64,000 nucleotides of DNA, from assembly GCF_017355985.1 (NCBI RefSeq), contig NZ_JAFIQU010000022.1, positions 24,318-88,317 on the forward strand, in the 5' to 3' direction. The notes beneath the pieces are model-generated. The model was given only the letters and a program-made list of their open reading frames with translations. It was not told where the DNA came from and ran no database searches. Of the stretch, positions 10,525 to 19,157 are shown piece by piece (within the stretch, counting starts at the first letter, position 1; each line of letters begins with the position of its first letter). The translations under genes were made by a program, and so were the position numbers. The stretch is from Arenibaculum pallidiluteum (GTDB taxonomy: Bacteria > Pseudomonadota > Alphaproteobacteria > Azospirillales > Azospirillaceae).

Positions 10525-10830
10525 TCAGAAGCAGGCAGACGGCTCATTCCCCTCGATGCTCGTGATGCGGTCGGCGACGGCGCGCCAAGGGACGATCCAG
10601 GTGGTTGCGCATCCGAATCCCGGGGAGCGCGTCAGCTTCGCCGTGCGTGAACGGTCGCCCTCGGGTTCCGCAGGCTCAAAGCCCTCTGACGAGAGCTCGC
10701 GCACGAGGGCGGTTTCGCCGGATCCCATCGGGAAGCGGTCCTGGACCCATTCACCGAAGCTCAGCGGTTTCGATCCTTCGAGCGGGTCCGGCCAGGGCGG
10801 GGTAAGCGAGCAGGCCGTCACGACGGCCAT
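10525..10830 (-). CDS. Small lipoprotein-like hypothetical protein
   Basis: A 101-residue protein whose ATG overlaps the TGA of the upstream SDR gene by one base (TGATG), which suggests translational coupling and membership of the catabolic operon. It begins MAVVTACSL, which resembles a very short lipobox, though the n-region lacks positive charges, so lipidation is doubtful. Near the C-terminus are WIVPWRAV and ITSIEG then a Cys, a pattern seen in small alphaproteobacterial envelope proteins. An in-frame ATG at 10881 would add 17 residues inside the SDR gene. Function unknown. Confidence 0.5.
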   Translation of the reverse strand: MAVVTACSLTPPWPDPLEGSKPLSFGEWVQDRFPMGSGETALVRELSSEGFEPAEPEGDRSRTAKLTRSPGFGCATTWIVPWRAVADRITSIEGNEPSACF

Positions 10831-11600
10831 CAGGTGATCGTCAGTCCGCCATCGATATCGAAGATCGCCCCCGTGGTCCATTCGGCCTCCGCCGACGCCA
10901 GGAACACGGCGATGCCGCCCAAATCCGATGCCCTTCCGATGCGGCCAAGGGGGTAGAGCCGCTTCACCAGCTCGCCCATCGCACGCTGAGCCTCCTCCGG
11001 CATGGCGGCAATGGTGCGGCGGCGCAGCTCGGTATCCACAGTGCCGGGCGCTATGGCGTTCACGCGGATGCCGCGCGGCGCCAGCTCGTAGGCTTGCGCC
11101 TTGGTCAGCGAATTGAGCGCCCCCTTGGTCAGGGAATAGATGCTGGAGGGACGACCAGGCAGCATCTTGTGCGCGAAGTAGGAGGAGATGTTGATGACCG
11201 ACGCGCCCCCGGCCGGCATCAGCGGCACCAACGCCTGCGTCAGAAAGAACGGGACGGTGACGTTCAGGTTGACACTGTGGTCGTACTGCTCGCGTGAGGC
11301 CTCGACATAAGGGATGAAGGTCGAGGTGCCGGCGTTGTTGACCAGCACATTGATGGGCCGGCCGAGATTCTTCAGCGCAGAGGCCGCCTCCTGCACGCCG
11401 TCCGGCGCGCCGAGATCCACCGATAGGGCCGTCACCTTGGTTCCGGTCGCCTCCAGCGTCGCGGCGGCGGCGTTCAGCTTGTCGGGACTGCGGGCGATGA
11501 TGCAGACATCCGCACCGTTCCGCGCGAAAGCCTCCGCGATGCCGAAGCCGATGCCGTCCGAGCCGCCAGTGACGACTGCGAACATCCCTGAGAGCCGCAT
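10830..11600 (-). CDS. Short-chain dehydrogenase/reductase
   Basis: Classical SDR of 256 residues, NAD(P)-dependent. The cofactor loop is TGGSDGIGFGIA (about residues 11-22), NNAG follows at about 89-92, and the catalytic Ser-Tyr-Lys set is present with YSLTK at about 153. A GAGGG ribosome binding site lies about 10 bases before the ATG. It follows livF by 23 bases in the leftward transporter operon, so it probably oxidises or reduces an intermediate of whatever the operon takes up. The exact substrate cannot be read from the sequence. Confidence 0.88.
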   Translation of the reverse strand: MRLSGMFAVVTGGSDGIGFGIAEAFARNGADVCIIARSPDKLNAAAATLEATGTKVTALSVDLGAPDGVQEAASALKNLGRPINVLVNNAGTSTFIPYVEASREQYDHSVNLNVTVPFFLTQALVPLMPAGGASVINISSYFAHKMLPGRPSSIYSLTKGALNSLTKAQAYELAPRGIRVNAIAPGTVDTELRRRTIAAMPEEAQRAMGELVKRLYPLGRIGRASDLGGIAVFLASAEAEWTTGAIFDIDGGLTIT

Positions 11601-11623
11601 GGGTGTTGATCCCTCTTGATTGG

Positions 11624-12340
11624 TCAGTGGGTGGAGACGCCCAGGTAGCGGTGCTGCATCTCCTCGTCCTCCCAGAGCTGCTTGGAGCTGGTGACCAGCG
11701 CTATCTGGCCGCCGGACATGATGGCGACGCGCTCTGACGCGGTGGTGCCGACGCGCAGGTTCTGCTCAACGATCAGGATCGACGTGCCCTCCATGTTCAC
11801 CGCGCGCAGCACGTCGAGCAAATCATCGACGATCTTCGGCGCCAGCCCTTCCGACGGTTCGTCCAGCACCAGCAGCTTCGGGTTCGTCAGCAGGGCGCGG
11901 GCGATGGCGAGCATCTGCTGCTCGCCGCCGGAGAGGTGGTTGCCATGGTTGCGGCGGCGCTGGGCGAGGCGCGGAAAGACGTCGTGTATGCGCGGAATCG
12001 TCCACGGTCCCGGCCGCCGCCCGGCTACGAGACGCAGATGCTCCTCCACGGTCAGCGAGGCAAAGACGCGGCGTCCCTGGGGAACGATGGTCAGGCCATG
12101 CTCCGCGATCTGGTGCGGTTTCAGCCCGGCGAGTTCGACGCCGTTGAAGCGGATGGAGCCCTTCTCCGCCCGCAGCAGGCCCAGGAGCGTGTTGCACAGC
12201 GTCGTCTTCCCCGCCCCGTTGCGGCCTAGGATGGCCAGCGTCTGCCCATCGAGCTGGAGGTCCACGCCGTGCAGCACCGGAACCACGCCGCGGTGGACTT
12301 CCAGGCCGCTGATGACCAGCGCGTTAGTGCTTGCCGCCAA
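11624..12340 (-). CDS. livF: Branched-chain-amino-acid-type ABC transporter ATPase LivF
   Basis: Second ATPase of a Liv/HAAT-type importer. Walker A GRNGAGKT is at about residues 39-46, the signature LSGGEQQ and Walker B LLVLDEP follow. I place the start at a TTG (12338-12340), giving 238 residues: this matches the usual LivF length and has GGGAG about 7 bases upstream, overlapping the last codons of livG. The frame extends to an ATG at 12412, but that would add a 24-residue N-terminus absent from the family. The protein forms the cytosolic motor with LivG. Substrate specificity is set by the binding protein, not by this subunit. Confidence 0.88.
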   Translation of the reverse strand: MAASTNALVISGLEVHRGVVPVLHGVDLQLDGQTLAILGRNGAGKTTLCNTLLGLLRAEKGSIRFNGVELAGLKPHQIAEHGLTIVPQGRRVFASLTVEEHLRLVAGRRPGPWTIPRIHDVFPRLAQRRRNHGNHLSGGEQQMLAIARALLTNPKLLVLDEPSEGLAPKIVDDLLDVLRAVNMEGTSILIVEQNLRVGTTASERVAIMSGGQIALVTSSKQLWEDEEMQHRYLGVSTH

Positions 12341-13073
12341 GGTAGATCTCCCGAACCAGGGGGGTGGCACGGATCTCCGCCGGGGTGCCGGATGCCACGA
12401 TGGCGCCGTCACGCATCACCGTGATGCGGTCGGCCAGCGACAGGGCCACGTCCATGTCGTGCTCCACAAAGAGCATGGTGATGCTGCGCGGCAGGGAGCG
12501 CAGAACCTCGATCAGCCGGCCGCGCGCCTGTGGCGACATGCCCGCCGCCGGTTCGTCCAGCAGCAGCAGCTCGGGGTCGCTGGCCAGGGCCATTGCGATC
12601 TCCAGCTCCCGCTGCTGGCCGTAGGATAGAGTCGCCACCGGCTGTTCCATCACCTCGTCCAGCCGGAAGCGGGACGCAACGGCACGCGCCGCCTGCACTT
12701 GCGCCCCGTAGCGGTTCCAGGTGCCGATGGCGAAGCGCGGGCCGTGGCTGCCCATCACCGCGACGCGCAGATTGTCCTCCACCGTGCGGTCAGCGAAGGT
12801 CAGCGTCGTCTGAAAGGTGCGCCCGATGCCCAGCCGGGCGCGCCGATGGATGGGCAGGCGCGAAATGGTCCGCCCCTTGTACTCGATGCTGCCTTCCGAC
12901 AGCTTCACGTCGCCGGAGATGGCGTTGAACAGCGTGGTCTTGCCCGCGCCGTTGGTGCCGAGCAGCCCATGCCTCTCTCCCGGCTCCAGGCTCAGCGAGA
13001 CGCGGTCGACCGCGCGCACGGCACCGAAGCTGATCGATAGGTCGCGCACCCTCAGGATCGGTGCCGTGTGCAT
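12324..13073 (-). CDS. livG: Branched-chain-amino-acid-type ABC transporter ATPase LivG
   Basis: First ATPase of the Liv-type importer, 249 residues. Walker A GTNGAGKT is at about residues 39-46, the signature region is LSYGQQRELEIA (a known LivG variant of LSGGQ) and Walker B is LLLLDEP, followed by FVEHDM. A GAGGAG ribosome binding site precedes the ATG. It begins 11 bases after the binding-protein gene and overlaps livF by 17 bases, so the cassette is one transcription unit. Confidence 0.9.
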   Translation of the reverse strand: MHTAPILRVRDLSISFGAVRAVDRVSLSLEPGERHGLLGTNGAGKTTLFNAISGDVKLSEGSIEYKGRTISRLPIHRRARLGIGRTFQTTLTFADRTVEDNLRVAVMGSHGPRFAIGTWNRYGAQVQAARAVASRFRLDEVMEQPVATLSYGQQRELEIAMALASDPELLLLDEPAAGMSPQARGRLIEVLRSLPRSITMLFVEHDMDVALSLADRITVMRDGAIVASGTPAEIRATPLVREIYLGGKH

Positions 13074-13084
13074 GGTGCGGCTCC

Positions 13085-14332
13085 TCAGTTGCAGGGTGGG
13101 TTGTCGCGGCTGGCCGGACCGAGGCTGAGGAACTTGGCGCGGTCCATGCCGAGCGTCTGGTCGACGGCCTTCGCCACCTTCACGATCTGGCTGTAGTAGG
13201 TGCCGTCCGGCTTCTGCGCGACCTCGGTGACGAAGTTGTCGGCGATGGCCTGCCGATTCTGGTCGAGCTTGATGGGCCCGGTCGGCGAGTTCGTAGTGAC
13301 CTCTGTCTTCGCCAGCGCCGCCTGGAAGGTCTTCTGGTCATTGGACAGGTCACCCTTCACCTGCTCCAATGCCTGGAGCACGGCCAGCGTGCTGACGTAA
13401 TAGCCGTGTGCGAACAGCGACGGCGACTGCAGCCCATCCGGGAACTTCTTCTTGTAGGCGTTGACGAACTCGACCCACTTCGGGTCCTCGTTGGAGTCTG
13501 CCACCGGGCCGGCGGCCAGCATGCCGACAACCTTTTGGCGGAACGGCCCCTTGGAGCTGAGCACGGTCTGGTCCACTGTGACGCTGCTGCCGATCAGCGG
13601 TGCCGTGCCGCCTGACTGGTAGTACTGCGTCAGGAAGTTCACCGCGTCGGCGCCGCCCAGCAGCACGTACACGGCGTCCACATTGTCGGGCAGCTTGGCG
13701 ATCACCGAGGTGAAGTCCTTGGTGCCGACGGGGACCCAGTTCTTCTGCGCGATCTTGCCACCCAGCGTGCAGTACTCGGCCTGGAAGCCCATCACCTGGG
13801 CGTAGGGGAACGAGTAGTCCTCGCCGATGACCGCGATGTTGCGGTAGCCCTTGTTCTGGTAGGCGTAGCTGCCCAGGCCGGCCTGCCATTGCGCTCCGTC
13901 AAGCGTGAAGCGGTAGAAGTTCGGCGCCGGGTCGCGCAGTGTGGTGTCCTGGGCTCCTGAGGTGCCGTTGACGAAGGTCTTGTCGGGCACCGACTTTGCG
14001 TACTCCTTGACCGCGATGCCTTCGCCGCCGGACAGCGGGCCGACAACGATGTCGGCCTTGTCCTGCTCGATCAGCTTGCGGGTCTTGGCGACCGCGACGT
14101 CCGGCTTGGCATTGGAGGATTCCTTGACCAGGGTGATCTTCTTGCCCGCAACCGTGTAGTTGTACTTCTCCAGCGCCAGCTCGACGCCGCGCAGGCCGTC
14201 CAGGCCGGACTGGGCGAACGGCCCCTCCAGCGTCGCCAGGGCGCCGAGGCGGATGTCGTCGGCGAGCGCCGTGGTGGACAGGAGGGCGGAAACGCCGACC
14301 GCGCCCAATACAGTGCCGATGGTCTTCCTCAT
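13085..14332 (-). CDS. Periplasmic substrate-binding protein, Liv/HAAT type
   Basis: Type I periplasmic binding protein (Peripla_BP_6 family), 415 residues, that delivers the ligand to the LivHM channel. A Sec signal peptide MRKTIGTVLGAVGVSALL ends near ALADD, then mature sequence IRLGALATLEGPFAQSG. The ATG at 14332 is preferred over an upstream ATG at 14374 because a strong GGAGGAAA lies 8 bases before it and because it overlaps the livM stop (ATGA). Family members bind amino acids, amides, urea or aromatic acids; the neighbouring amidohydrolase and FAA hydrolase suggest an amide or organic acid, but this is inference. Confidence 0.88.
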   Translation of the reverse strand: MRKTIGTVLGAVGVSALLSTTALADDIRLGALATLEGPFAQSGLDGLRGVELALEKYNYTVAGKKITLVKESSNAKPDVAVAKTRKLIEQDKADIVVGPLSGGEGIAVKEYAKSVPDKTFVNGTSGAQDTTLRDPAPNFYRFTLDGAQWQAGLGSYAYQNKGYRNIAVIGEDYSFPYAQVMGFQAEYCTLGGKIAQKNWVPVGTKDFTSVIAKLPDNVDAVYVLLGGADAVNFLTQYYQSGGTAPLIGSSVTVDQTVLSSKGPFRQKVVGMLAAGPVADSNEDPKWVEFVNAYKKKFPDGLQSPSLFAHGYYVSTLAVLQALEQVKGDLSNDQKTFQAALAKTEVTTNSPTGPIKLDQNRQAIADNFVTEVAQKPDGTYYSQIVKVAKAVDQTLGMDRAKFLSLGPASRDNPPCN

Positions 14333-15348
14333 GCTGCTTTCCTCCGGGTTTTCGCGCGCCGGCCGCCGGTCCACGCCGGGTTGAGATGGACGCGCAGTTG
14401 ATTGATGAGGCCGCTCAGTCCGTCCTTGGCGAACAGGACGATGACGATGAAAACGACGCCGATGACGAGGTTGAATCGCTCGCGATCGATCACCGAGGCG
14501 GCGTAGTTCTCAAGAAGGACGAAGGTGATGGCGCCGAGAAAGGCGCCGAGCGGGTGGCGGATGCCGCCGAGCACTGCGACGACCAGTAGGTTGACCGCCG
14601 CGTGCACGTCCACCGCACCGGGTGACATCTGCCCGCTGAACCAGGTGTTGAGAACACCGCCAACCGAGGCGATGAAGCCCGCCACGCCAAAGGCGACAAT
14701 ACGCAGCGCCACGGCATTGAACCCCAGCGCGGAAACCCGTCGCGGCGCATTACGCAGTGCGTGCAGTTGGGAGCCGAACGGCGTGCGGTCAAGGTAGAGG
14801 ACGGCCGCCGCCGACAGCACCGCGGCGGTCAGCGCCATGCCGTAAAAGGGCAGAGGCGCGCGCAGGTCGATGCCCCAGACCACCGGCGCCTTCAGCCCGT
14901 TGATGCCGTCGAAGCCATTGAACACCTCGGTGTTCTGCGAGACGAGGTAGAACAGGCTGACCGACATCGCCAGCGTGATCATCAGCAAGTAGATGCCGCT
15001 GGAGCGCACGGAGACCCAACCGACCAGCACGCCGGCCAGTGTCCCCATGAGGAGCGCGGCGCCCACCGCCAGTGGCCACGCCACCTCGACCCCGACGCCG
15101 GTGACGTTCGGCGACAGCAGCGCCAGCGTGTAGCCTGCTACCCCCGCAACGCCGGCCTGGGCGAAGGACACCAGTCCGGCGGTGGAAGTCAGGAAGGTGA
15201 GGCTCAACGCCATGGTGCCGATGATCAGCGCGCGGGCGGCGACGGTGCCGACCCAGAACTCGCTGCCCACCAGCGGGAACAGCACGCCGGCCAGCACCAG
15301 CAGCAGGTAGGGATGGCGGACGAGGAAGCGGGGAGGCATGCGCATCAC
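14329..15348 (-). CDS. livM: Liv-type ABC transporter permease LivM
   Basis: Inner-membrane permease of 339 residues with about nine hydrophobic segments, of the BPD_transp_2 family. The stretch LVSFAQAGVAGVAGYTLALL is the expected conserved region. Start is either the GTG at 15348 or the ATG at 15345; both overlap the end of livH. Its stop overlaps the start of the binding-protein gene. The C-terminus is unusually basic (RRAKTRRKAA), which fits a cytosolic tail. Confidence 0.88.
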   Translation of the reverse strand: MMRMPPRFLVRHPYLLLVLAGVLFPLVGSEFWVGTVAARALIIGTMALSLTFLTSTAGLVSFAQAGVAGVAGYTLALLSPNVTGVGVEVAWPLAVGAALLMGTLAGVLVGWVSVRSSGIYLLMITLAMSVSLFYLVSQNTEVFNGFDGINGLKAPVVWGIDLRAPLPFYGMALTAAVLSAAAVLYLDRTPFGSQLHALRNAPRRVSALGFNAVALRIVAFGVAGFIASVGGVLNTWFSGQMSPGAVDVHAAVNLLVVAVLGGIRHPLGAFLGAITFVLLENYAASVIDRERFNLVIGVVFIVIVLFAKDGLSGLINQLRVHLNPAWTGGRRAKTRRKAA

Positions 15349-16202
15349 CCTCTGCCAAAGAGGCCTTGGGGCCGGACCGCCAGCACGGCGATCATGAGAA
15401 GGAAGGTCAGCAGCGTCGCGTAGTTCGGGATGAAGGCGAGGCCGAATTGCTCGGCGAAGCCGATCAGCAGGGCGCCCAGCGCGGCGCCGGCCAGACTGCC
15501 CATGCCGCCGACGATCACCACCACCAGCGAGGACAGCAGAAACCGCGCATCCTCGCCCGGCGAGATTGACAGGGCGCTGCCGCCGATCACGCCCGCCAGC
15601 CCGGCCAGGCCGGCGCCGAGCGCGAAGACCAGCAGCAGCACGCGCTGCACATTGAAGCCCATGGCCGACAGGATATCGCGGTCGTCCACCCCGGCGCGGA
15701 TCAGCATGCCCAGCCGTGTCTTGTGGATCAGCAGCCAGAGCCCCAGCCCGATGATCAGCGCGCTGGCGATCACCACGATGCGGATGGTCGGATAGCCCTT
15801 CACCACCGGCATCGGCGTGGTGCCGTACAGCGCGTCGGGCGGCGTGAACTGGTAAGTAATGCCGCCGTAGTGCGCCAGGAGCAGGTCGCCGACGACAATG
15901 GCGAAGCCGATGGTGACCAGCGCCTGCCGCAGCTCATCGTTGCCCAGCGTGCGCAGCAGCAGCTGGTGCATGGCCAGCCCGACCGCGGCCACCGCCACCG
16001 CCGCGCCCACCAACCCGAGCACCCACGAGCCGCTGTAGGAGGCGATGTCGTACCCGACATAGGCGCCCAGCAGGTAGAAGGCGCCGTGCGCCATGTTGAC
16101 CGTGCGCAGCAGTCCGAAGATCAGCGAAAAGCCGCTCGCCACCAGGAAGTACAGCGACGCCACGGTCAGCGCGTTGAGCGAGAGGAGGATGTAAAATCTC
16201 AT
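15345..16202 (-). CDS. livH: Liv-type ABC transporter permease LivH
   Basis: Inner-membrane permease, 285 residues from the ATG at 16202. The first segment begins MRFYILLSLNALTVASLYF, and the family signature GLLRTVNMAHGAFYLLGAYV follows. The frame continues upstream to 16328, but that part reads through the repeat-like DNA at 16233-16320 and lacks membrane character, so the later start is chosen despite a weak ribosome binding site. It overlaps livM by a few bases. It is the first of the transporter genes after a 186-base gap from the amidohydrolase gene. Confidence 0.87.
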   Translation of the reverse strand: MRFYILLSLNALTVASLYFLVASGFSLIFGLLRTVNMAHGAFYLLGAYVGYDIASYSGSWVLGLVGAAVAVAAVGLAMHQLLLRTLGNDELRQALVTIGFAIVVGDLLLAHYGGITYQFTPPDALYGTTPMPVVKGYPTIRIVVIASALIIGLGLWLLIHKTRLGMLIRAGVDDRDILSAMGFNVQRVLLLVFALGAGLAGLAGVIGGSALSISPGEDARFLLSSLVVVIVGGMGSLAGAALGALLIGFAEQFGLAFIPNYATLLTFLLMIAVLAVRPQGLFGRG

Positions 16203-16232
16203 CGGGGCAGCCGGCGTGCAGGTTGCGGAGGT

Positions 16233-16320
16233 TTGCCTCCTCCCCATCCCACCCCCGCTTCGCGGGAGAGGGGGCGTTGTTCCCTCCATCGCAACGCGGG
16301 GAGGGTTCAGGGAGAGGGCA
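16233..16320. repeat. REP-like GC-rich palindromic element
   Basis: Between the amidohydrolase and livH lies C-rich then G-rich sequence with a hairpin around CCCCCGCTTCGCGGGAGAGG (16252-16271), followed by a second arm GCGGGGAGGGTTCAGGGAGA (16295-16314). It resembles the intergenic palindromic repeats common in alphaproteobacteria. Only one copy was seen in this window, so calling it a repeat depends on resemblance. In the leftward mRNA it could stabilise or separate the two parts of the operon. Confidence 0.45.
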
Positions 16321-16388
16321 ATAAGCACACGATCAGACCGCCAAGCGTGGTGGAGAAGCGGGGCGCCTGGAGGTTCGGTCGGTCCCGC

Positions 16389-17675
16389 CTATTCGGCGGC
16401 GACGCGCATGTCGGTCGCGCGGCCCTGGAACGGCTTGTGGAAAAGGCCGTCCTTCATGATCGCGAGCAGCGAATGACGGTCCTGGAGCAGGCTCAGGTCG
16501 TAGAGGGGATTGCCATCGACCAGCAGGATGTCGGCGAGGTAGCCGGGCTGGACCCGTCCCATCTTCTCGCCCGACTTGCCGGCCCAGGCCTCGCCGCCCC
16601 ACGCGGTGGCCGCACGCAGCACCTCCCAGGGCTCGTAGCCGAACAGGTTGACGAAGTGCTCAAGGTCACGCGCCTCGGTCCCGTGCGGCAGCCAGGCGAA
16701 GCCGTAGTCGCCGAAAGGCAGCACCTTGATGCCGGCGGCCCGCATCTTGCGCATCACCTTGATGCCTTCTTCGAGCTCGCGCTTGTTGCCGATGATCTCG
16801 GCGACATCGGTCGTGATGCCCCAATCCTTGGCCTCGTAGGTGGTGTTGTAGCGCGCCGCGATCGCCGGCGAGACGTAGTGCCGGTCCTTCACCTTCTCGA
16901 GCTGCTCGATCGTCTCGTCGGTCGCGAAGGTGGCGTGGAAGATGAATTCGACGCCGTACTTCATGCACTGCCGGACCGAGGAGTCCGCATGGGCATGGGC
17001 CGCCAGGCGCTTGCCGATGTTGTTGGCGGTGTCGCAGATCGCTGCCACTTCGGCATCCGTCATGGGGTTGTCATAGGCCGCCATGCGCGGGAAGCAGAAG
17101 CTGTCGCCGGAGTTGTTGAACTTGATGAGGTCCACGCCCTCCCGGATCATCGTGCGGACGACCTTCCGGAACTCGTCCGGGGTGTCGCAGATGATCGAAA
17201 TCGACGGGTGCTTCTGATCGTACTTGTTGTCGTCGGCGAGGCCGCCCGTGACGGTCAGCTCCGGCGAACCGGCGAGCAGCCGGGGGCCGGGGATCTTGCC
17301 GGCGTTGATTTCGTTGCGGATGACGATGTCGAGGCGGGGCTTGGCCGAGGCGGCGCCGATCGCCGCGGTGAAGCCCATGTCCAGCGCCAGCCTGGCGTTG
17401 TGCATGGTCAGGAGCACATGCTCCTCGACCGGCAACGCGGTCAGCTCGGCGACCGTCGTGCCGTTGTTGTAGGTCAGGTGGCAGTGGGTGTTGACCATGC
17501 CGGGCATGAGTGTGGCGCCGCCGGCATCGAGGATCTCGGCGCCCTCGCGTGGGAGGCTCTCGCCGGGGCCGGCGACCGCCTGGATCCGGTTCCCCTGGAC
17601 GAGCACCTCGCCCGGACGAAGATCCTTCTCAGTCCCCTCGAAGATCATCACATTTGAGATCAGTATCCTGGACAT
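16389..17675 (-). CDS. Metal-dependent amidohydrolase family protein
   Basis: Amidohydrolase of the imidazolonepropionase/prolidase-like branch, 428 residues. The metal ligands HxH are in NTHCHLTYN (about residues 64 and 66), further His are in LAAHAHAD and FIFHATF, and a late Asp is in PFGDYGF. The start at 17675 has GGAGGAG about 4 bases upstream; a longer frame to 17735 has none. It lies between DUF1636 and livH in the leftward block. The family hydrolyses C-N bonds of cyclic or linear amides, so it probably opens or deacylates the compound imported by the transporter. No signal peptide is seen. Confidence 0.85.
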   Translation of the reverse strand: MSRILISNVMIFEGTEKDLRPGEVLVQGNRIQAVAGPGESLPREGAEILDAGGATLMPGMVNTHCHLTYNNGTTVAELTALPVEEHVLLTMHNARLALDMGFTAAIGAASAKPRLDIVIRNEINAGKIPGPRLLAGSPELTVTGGLADDNKYDQKHPSISIICDTPDEFRKVVRTMIREGVDLIKFNNSGDSFCFPRMAAYDNPMTDAEVAAICDTANNIGKRLAAHAHADSSVRQCMKYGVEFIFHATFATDETIEQLEKVKDRHYVSPAIAARYNTTYEAKDWGITTDVAEIIGNKRELEEGIKVMRKMRAAGIKVLPFGDYGFAWLPHGTEARDLEHFVNLFGYEPWEVLRAATAWGGEAWAGKSGEKMGRVQPGYLADILLVDGNPLYDLSLLQDRHSLLAIMKDGLFHKPFQGRATDMRVAAE

Positions 17676-17771
17676 GTACTCCTCCGTATTCTTGCGTTTT
17701 TGCCAAGCATCCACCGATAAAAGTCCGCCTCGCACCGTTGGGAAGGACGGGTCCTCTTCTGGTCGCCCGAG

Positions 17772-18203
17772 TCAGGGCGCGAACCCGGGGAGGGCCGGGA
17801 CTGGGTCATGGACCAAACCATGCTCGGAAACCGGCGGCACGACGCCCCGGACCGGTGGTATCCGGTCCGACACCTTGCAGCGGAGGTGTTCCGGGAAGTC
17901 CCGGAGCGGCACGTCGCCGTCCATGCTGGCGGCATAGCGTTCCGCGATCTCAAGGAGTGCGGGGGCGTCGCCTGCCGACAGGCCCGAGAAGCGGATCACG
18001 TACTTGCCCGGCTGGCGCAGCGCCGCGGCACACGGCTTGGGGCAGTTGTTCAGGCAGACGACGGTCCGGATCGCCACGGGTCCCCGGCGGCCCCCTTCGA
18101 TCGCGATCATCGCCTCGGCAAGCTTCTGCCCGGGCGTGGGCTCGCCCGGCGGGGCGTGGGCATAGCGGTTGCAGGTCGTGCAGACGAAGATCTTGCCGGC
18201 CAT
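17772..18203 (-). CDS. DUF1636 family metal-binding-like protein
   Basis: Protein of 143 residues with the DUF1636 pattern: an N-terminal CTTCNRY (CxxC) and CLNNCPKPC in the middle, giving cysteines placed as in 2Fe-2S thioredoxin-like ferredoxins. GKYVIRFSGL follows. A GAGGAGG ribosome binding site lies about 7 bases before the ATG, and only 10 bases separate it from the hydrolase gene upstream. Family function is not firmly known; some members lie near cobalamin or metal genes. Its place within a catabolic block is unexpected. It may supply electrons or a metal site for a partner enzyme, but that is a guess. Confidence 0.8.
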   Translation of the reverse strand: MAGKIFVCTTCNRYAHAPPGEPTPGQKLAEAMIAIEGGRRGPVAIRTVVCLNNCPKPCAAALRQPGKYVIRFSGLSAGDAPALLEIAERYAASMDGDVPLRDFPEHLRCKVSDRIPPVRGVVPPVSEHGLVHDPVPALPGFAP

Positions 18204-18213
18204 CCACGCCTCC

Positions 18214-19065
18214 TCAGGGCTGGAAGCCCGGCACGGGCACAGCTTCGGGCTGGGCCGGAGCGTCGCCCTCCCCCGGGGCCTGCTGGGGCTTGCGCAGCCG
18301 CGCGTAGAACAGGCTCAAGGCGTAGTTGACCTGCTTGGCGCGCTCGACCGTCGGCCAGTGGCCGCAGCCCGGGAGGAGCACGAACTCGGCACCCCTGACG
18401 GCGCTGACGATCGCACGGCCCACATCCGGCGGCGCCGTGCGGTCCTGGTCGCCATTGAGCACCAGGGTCGGGCAGGCGATGCGGGAGAGATCGGCCGCCT
18501 TGGCCCCGGCGAGTGCCTCGCAATTCGCAGCATAGCCTTCCGGGGGCTGGGCCATCAGCGACTCCCGCACGAAGGCGAGCACGGCGGGCTGGTTGGTCTT
18601 GGTGTCGTCCGAGGTTCCGCCCGCGACGATCGCGTCGGCAATGCCGCGCATGCCCTCGGCCCGCGCCTTCGCAGCGCGCTCGCGCAGCGCATTGCGGGCG
18701 GCCTCGGGAGGTTCGGGAAACGCTCCGAGCAGCGCCAGGCTCGCGACGAGTTCGGGATGCTCGGCGGCAAAGTATTGGCAGACGATCGTGCCCATCGAGT
18801 GCCCGGCCAGGTGGACCCGGGGGGAGCCCGTGTCGTGGACGACTGCGAGGAGATCCTCGACGTGCCGCGCCATGGAGATGTCGCCCGCTGCCCGGGATCG
18901 GGCGGACCCCGCGAGGTCGTAGGCGACGATGCGGAAGTCGCGCTTGAGGACCTGGGCCTGGGGGAACCAGGTGTTCGTGCTGCCGCCGAGCCCGTGCACC
19001 AGGACGAGAGTCTCGCCCTGGCCGCCCAGCTCCTCAAGACCGATGGTGCGGGAATCCTGCTGCAT
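18214..19065 (-). CDS. Alpha/beta hydrolase
   Basis: Alpha/beta-fold hydrolase of 283 residues. The oxyanion motif VLVHGLGG, nucleophile elbow AGHSMG (Ser about residue 94), acid in LNGDQD and catalytic His in GCGHWP are all visible. It resembles 3-oxoadipate enol-lactonase and meta-cleavage-product hydrolases. An AGGAGGAAA site precedes the ATG. It lies between the FAA hydrolase gene and DUF1636. The Pro/Ala-rich C-terminal tail is longer than usual. Confidence 0.85.
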   Translation of the reverse strand: MQQDSRTIGLEELGGQGETLVLVHGLGGSTNTWFPQAQVLKRDFRIVAYDLAGSARSRAAGDISMARHVEDLLAVVHDTGSPRVHLAGHSMGTIVCQYFAAEHPELVASLALLGAFPEPPEAARNALRERAAKARAEGMRGIADAIVAGGTSDDTKTNQPAVLAFVRESLMAQPPEGYAANCEALAGAKAADLSRIACPTLVLNGDQDRTAPPDVGRAIVSAVRGAEFVLLPGCGHWPTVERAKQVNYALSLFYARLRKPQQAPGEGDAPAQPEAVPVPGFQP

Positions 19066-19157
19066 CGTTTCCTCCTGTGGATCGTGTCGGTCCCGGCCCT
19101 CCGGCCGGGGGGCCGAAGAGGACGGCGCGCCGTCCCCCCGAAGCGCCTGGCCCGGGC

